From the NCBI GenBank assembly GCA_029891385.1, contig CM057227.1, positions 62,745,567 to 62,809,566 of the forward strand: a stretch of 64,000 nucleotides of DNA, read 5' to 3'. Positions within the stretch are counted from its first letter, which is position 1; each line of letters opens with the position of its first letter. Position numbers and translations under genes: made by a program. The DNA comes from Erythroxylum novogranatense (Eukaryota > Streptophyta > Magnoliopsida > Malpighiales > Erythroxylaceae). Shown here one piece after another: positions 59,780 through 64,000 of this stretch. The notes below the pieces were generated by a model, which saw only the letters and a list, made by a program, of their open reading frames with translations, was not told the origin of the DNA and did no database searches.

Positions 59780-60995
59780 TCTCAGCAATATCTATGTCGT
59801 GATCTCATCGGGACATATCTCAATCTCATCGGGATCCATTTAATCCTATTGTCTCAGCAATATCTATGTACTCTGTCTCGGTTGTTGAATCGGCAGTTGT
59901 CTCTTATTTGGAACTCTTCCAACTGATCGCCCACATTGCTCGGTGTGAATATATAACTTTGATTGGGATTGAATCATCCCGATCGATTGAAAACTAACAT
60001 CAGATGCCCACTCACCTGGAGATTTCCATCTCCATATACCAAGAAAACATCCTTAGTCCTTCGCAAGTACTTGAGGATATTCTTGACAGCCACCCAGTGA
60101 CCCTCACTAGGATTCGATTGGTATCTGCTCGTAACACTTAGAGCATATGATACATCGGGTCTCTTACATAGCATAGCATACATGATAGATCCTACTGCAG
60201 ATGCATACGGGATCATATTCATGCGCATCCTCTCATCTTGTGTCTTAGGACACATAAATTTCGATAGTGTTATCCCATGAGTCATGGGAATGTACCCTCT
60301 CTTGGATTGTTCCATGCTAAACCTCTTTAGCATCTTGTCTATGTACGTTGATTGTGAAAGACTAAATAATCTCTTTGATCTATCTCTATAGATCTTTATC
60401 CCAAGGATATAAGTTGCTTCACCAAGGTCTTTCATGGCAAATTGTTTGGACAACCAAATCTTCACAGATTGTAGCATAGAGACATCGTTTTCTAGTAATA
60501 ATATGTCATCTACATATAGCACAAGGAATGCGATTGCAGTCCCACTAACCTTCTTATACACACAGTGTTCATTCGGATTTTGTGAGAAACCAAACTCTTT
60601 GATTACCTCATCAAAACGGATATTCCAACTCCTGGATGCTTGTTTCAATCCATAGATGGATTTCTGAAGCTTGCATACTTTTTCGCCATCATAGGAGATG
60701 AAGCCCTCAAGTTGTGTCATATATACATCCTTAGTTAGATTTCCATTTAGGAAAGCTGTCTTCACATCCATTTGTCATATCTCATAATCATAATGAGTGA
60801 CAATGGCTAGGAATATCCAAATAGATTCAAGCATTGCTACTGGGCTGAAGGTCTCGTCGTAGTCAATTCCTTGTCTTTGACGAAAACCTTTAGCCACAAG
60901 CCTTGCTTTATAGGTAATCACATTACCATCCATGTCGGTTTTCTTTTTGAAAACCTATTTACACCCTATGGGTTTTATTCCTTCGGGTGCCTCAA
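59780..60995 (-). pseudogene. Copia element 3 reverse transcriptase and RNase H
   Basis: 60771-59974 is open for 265 codons: 'MDVKTAFLNGNLTKDVYMTQ', 'LQKSIYGLKQASRSWNIRFD', palm motif LYVDDILLL, 'AMKDLGEATYILGIKIYRDR', 'PYASAVGSIMYAMLCKRPDV'. Upstream, RT continues in frame beyond one TGA ('YEI.QMDVK') to about 60995 ('[18 protein letters not shown]'). Downstream, RNase H is frameshifted ('SWKSSK', 'ETTADSTTETEY'). Confidence 0.88.
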
Positions 60996-61225
60996 CCAAA
61001 GTCCATACTTGGTTTTCATACATGGAATTCATTTCAGATTTCATGGCATGAAACCATTTTTCAGACTCTGAACTGTTCAGAACCTCTTCATAGGTAGTAG
61101 GCTCATTATCTTCTATAAGCAATACGTCATTCTATTCGCTCACGAGAAATCCATATCTCTCGGGAACAGAGCGTATCCTACGTGACCTACGAATTTTGTG
61201 TATTGTAGAAGGTTGAACTGTTACT

Positions 61226-61632
61226 TCATCTGTATGAGTCACGATTCTTGAGTTCGAGCGATTGATCTGCGTCTGTTCGAGCATCTTGAACTTCTTCAAG
61301 TTCAATTTTGCTCTCACTGTCTTCTTGTAAAAGAAACTCTTTCTCTAAAAAGACAGCATGCTTTGAAACAAACACCTTTTGTTCCTCATCAAGGTAGAAT
61401 TGATATCCCATTGTTTCTTTAGGGTATCCTACGAACAAACATTTGTCAGATTTTGCTTCAAGTTTATCTGACTGTATCCGCTTCACATAAGCAGGACAAC
61501 TCCAAACTTTCAAATGAGTAAGATAGAGTCTTTTGTTAGTCCACATCTCATATGGAGTAACATCAACTGTCTTTGATGGAACTCTGTTTAACAAATAAAC
61601 AGCTGTCTCGAGTGCATACCCCCAAAAGGCAG
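61226..61632 (-). pseudogene. Copia element 3 integrase C-terminal region
   Basis: 122 codons: 'LNRVPSKTVDVTPYEMWTNK', 'LTHLKVWSCPAYVKRI', 'CLFVGYPKETMGYQFY', then an acidic linker. It is the end of integrase and start of the linker to RT. The element is cut at 61632, where a duplicated piece of this same region begins. Confidence 0.85.
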
Positions 61633-61728
61633 TTGATCTGCGTCTGTTCGAGCATCTTGAACTTCTTCAAGTTCAATTTTGCTCCCACTGTCTTTTTGTA
61701 AAAGAAACTCTTTCTCTAAAAAGACAGG
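61633..61728 (-). repeat. Duplicated 96-bp piece of copia element 3
   Basis: Nearly identical to 61262-61355 (gttgatctgcgtctgttcg ... ctctttctctaaaaagacag), same orientation, two or three differences. It is joined directly to the truncated end of the element. Confidence 0.9.
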
Positions 61729-61734
61729 GTTGGA

Positions 61735-63340
61735 CCTCAATTTTTAAGTGAAATTTAGAAATAAGAAATGATATAAAATAAGTGTTATATATATATATAT
61801 ATATGTAGTATGTATGCTTTAAGGAAACTTGTGAGAAAAGCATTACTAGATGTTGATGTATTTGATAATTGTGGAGATTGGTATGGTTTATAAAAGTTCA
61901 AGTGGATGAATTGATTGAAATGAAGTTCAATAGCAAGAATTAAAAAGAAAAAGTGTGAAAATTTGAAGAATTTAGAAAGTTTGACTTTAGGGATGAATAG
62001 TGAAAAAATGTTTGACTTGGGAGTTGACTTTTTGATTTTGGAGGAATTTGAGAAAATGATCTTCTGAAAACTTGTAGTTTATGTCAAGAGCTTTCTGTAG
62101 CCATAAAGTTTGATATTTTTCGATATCGGGAGTTAGAGTTATGATCAGTCAAAATTCGCTTAAAGTTTGACTTTTTGAGAAAAAAGTTGACTTTTTGATT
62201 TAGGTAAAATTCGAGAAAGTGATCAACATGAACATTGTAGCCTCTGTCGAGAGCTTTTTGTGGACATAAAGTTTGCTATTTTTCGATGTCGGGATTGAGA
62301 GATATGATTTTCTGAAGATATGCTTTGTTTTGAAAATGCTATTAAGTATAAATTTGTGTGTTCTAGGTTTCGAGGCCACTCGTCGTATGGATTTAGTTTG
62401 AATTGGAGTAAGTAGTCTTCATGAAAGTTTTAGATGATGTTTTTATCTTTCCATTGATATAAAGTTTGCAATTTTTCGATATCGGGGCTAGGAGTTATGA
62501 GCGATTAAAAATTGGAAGTCGTTTAGGAAAAGCTGTTATGGACAGAATCTTTGATTGAGTTTTCAACCTCTTTTGAGACCTAATTTGATTTTGAGTTCTT
62601 CAGGGAAGTTGTAGTGCTTCCTTTGATCTTTCTATTGACACTAAATTTGTCAAATTCCAAGTTCGGAATCGAGAGATATGATTGTTGAAAAATTCAGTTT
62701 TGAAGTTCCAATACTTTGTTTTTAATCCGATCCCTTTCGTAATCTTTTGCTTATAATTCCTTCGTCCGACATCCGTTTGACTCGATTCTAGAAGCGTTGG
62801 ATTTCTAAGACAATTACGTTCATTTTTATGAAGAATTATGATTTTTAGGACATTAAATGGGAAGAGATTGATTGAACCTAAGTGAGAGATTTGGTTATAG
62901 GTTATAAGTTGGATAATTTTCTGAACATGGTTCAGTATTTTGCGATTTTTGGGAGCTGTACAACTCCGATTGAGTTGATTCTTGAGGGAAAATAAAGTTA
63001 AGATATAGGGCTACAACTCTTATGAAGGGATCAAAATTTAAATTCATCCCCAAGATTGTTAATTTCTGGAATTTAATTCGCGTAATGTTCAGTCTCGGAT
63101 TTTGTGAAGGTCCGATAGTATTTTGGCTATAAATTCTTCGTTTTAGATCCGAATTAAGCGCGGTTGGTGGCGTTGGATTCGTATGATCTAGAGGAACAAT
63201 TTTCAAGAAGAAAGTTTGTCCAAATTATTTCATTTAGATGCTTGAAATCGGATCCCAAGGTATCAGTTTTTCAAGTTCCTGCAGGGGCAATTTTGGAAAT
63301 AAGCAAACAAGTGAGGGGCATTTTGGTCTTTTTACCCTAA
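61735..63340. repeat. Degenerate LTR-like noncoding repeat, same family as 11.0-12.2 kb
   Basis: At least four loosely repeated modules of about 120-200 bp: a 'gaaaat/gtagttt' part, 'ataaagtttg.tatttttcgatatcggg', then 'gag.tatgat' (near 62080, 62250, 62460 and 62640). From 62760 it aligns with 11590-11800. No coding content. The full element is not delimited in the window. Confidence 0.5.
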
Positions 63341-64000
63341 CTTAAGTGACATGGCTTAAACTCAAGAGGGATGGTCGTTTTGGAGGCTGGAGCTGTCGAC
63401 TATTAGCAGAATAATAAGAGAGGAAATAGAAAGAAAAGAGAAGAAAGGATACGAAAATGAAAAGAAGAGAGGGAGAGGAAGGTGGTCGGCCATGGTGGAG
63501 GAGATGGATCAAGCGTGAAGGTCGGTTTTTCTATGGATTTCAGAGTGATTTCGTTGGTTCAGAGCAAAGAAGAGGAAGAAGAACAAAGGGGAAGAAGAAG
63601 ATTTCGTGGGTCTCATTCTTCAAGGTAAGGGTTTCGAAATTTCTTGGATTTATGGGTAGATTCTTGTCTTTCATGCTTACTAAGGGTGACTAGAAGAGTT
63701 CTTGAGTTGAGATTGAATAAGAAAAGAAAAGGGTTAAGTTTTCATGGAAGAGAAGAAAATCTGATTTTCGTGGGTTAGGGATTTCGGAATTTTCTTGGTT
63801 TTCTTATTGGGGTTTTCCCTTTCTTGCTTAAACATGGTGATTTGAAGAGGTATTTCTGAAAGAACAAGGAAAAGAAGAGCTTTGTAAGCTAAGTGAAAAT
63901 TTTGTTTTCGTGGGTTTCATAGAGGTGGGGAGATTTTCGAATTTTATGGATTATGTGGATGAGTTTTGATGTTAATGGTTTAGTTAAGGTATAGGTAAGG
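63341..64000 (+). other. No gene confirmed; purine-rich leader-like sequence
   Basis: Continues the preceding repeat. 63420-63620 is GA-rich (agaggaaatagaaagaaaag). An open frame at 63457-63693 (78 codons, 'MKRREGEEGGRPWWRRWIK') has low-complexity basic composition and no family. Three similar phrases (tttcgtgggt, ttcttgg, ttgatttgaagag) recur at about 63600, 63765 and 63905, suggesting more tandem modules. Confidence 0.4.

Larger units (their letters stand above)
59139..61632 (-). mobile_element. Ty1/copia element 3, 5'-truncated, minus strand
   Basis: Reading leftward: integrase C-terminus from 61632, reverse transcriptase, RNase H to about 59780, then sequence ending at 59138 that is probably a 3' LTR. 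Gag, protease and the integrase core are missing. The 59760-59900 part has local duplications of ctcagcaatatctat and atctcatcggga. Three (TA)n runs lie at about 59594-59643, 59682-59700 and 59728-59745. Confidence 0.75.

Noticed and set aside
63457..63693. 78-codon basic frame near the right end
   Set aside because: Purine-rich low-complexity leader sequence in a repeat block; no homology recognised.

Overview
This is a stretch of flowering-plant nuclear DNA, most likely eudicot. The evidence is two intron-rich plant genes with GT-AG introns, plant-type LTR retrotransposons (Sirevirus and other Ty1/copia, and Athila/Tat-like Ty3/gypsy), an RTE-type LINE, and a Pack-MULE carrying plant gene fragments. 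The species cannot be named from the sequence. No bacterial operon, tRNA, rRNA or CRISPR array was recognised.

Layout. 1-9.7 kb is a nest of copia elements: an LTR-like end (1-762) has interrupted the RNase H region of Sirevirus A (763-4850), whose 3' LTR abuts the 3' part of a reverse-oriented copia element with few lesions (4851-9692). 9.7-18.9 kb is very AT-rich. It holds ~410-bp tandem repeats, a degenerate LTR-like block and, most strikingly, an almost perfect (ATT)n array of about 4.8 kb (13194-18017) broken by one extra T. 18.9-22.7 kb is accessory repeat DNA: a 56-bp minisatellite with an alternating dimer structure, a ~187-bp duplication and a foldback.

The genic island is 22.7-34.0 kb. 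PRP19/MAC3, the U-box and WD40 ubiquitin ligase of the spliceosome-associated complex, lies on the plus strand: 18 exons, 527 aa, and every exon junction stays in frame. Convergent to it on the minus strand is a TLDc-domain gene with 8 exons and 336 aa, also in frame throughout. About 330 bp upstream of the TLDc start codon begins a 5.03-kb Pack-MULE (34334-39364) with a perfect 9-bp target duplication and long imperfect inverted repeats. It carries fragments of three unrelated genes with their introns: SEC31 on the plus strand, and cystinosin plus an EFR3/SRL2-like exon on the minus strand.

39.4-59.1 kb is nested transposons. A non-LTR RNase H relic is followed by an RTE LINE split by a ~980-bp inverted-repeat element. 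The LINE is then cut by an Athila/Tat-like gypsy element. A complete Sirevirus B (49435-58842, two LTRs, PBS, PPT, 5-bp target duplication) sits inside the gypsy integrase, and the integrase frame resumes exactly after it. 59.1-61.7 kb is a truncated reverse-strand copia element with an internal copy of one of its own segments. 61.7-64.0 kb is noncoding repeat DNA of the same family as the 11-12.3 kb block.

The two cellular genes appear functional. All transposon coding regions carry stops or frameshifts. The features most worth follow-up are the three-donor Pack-MULE and its possible chimeric transcripts, and the giant ATT array.
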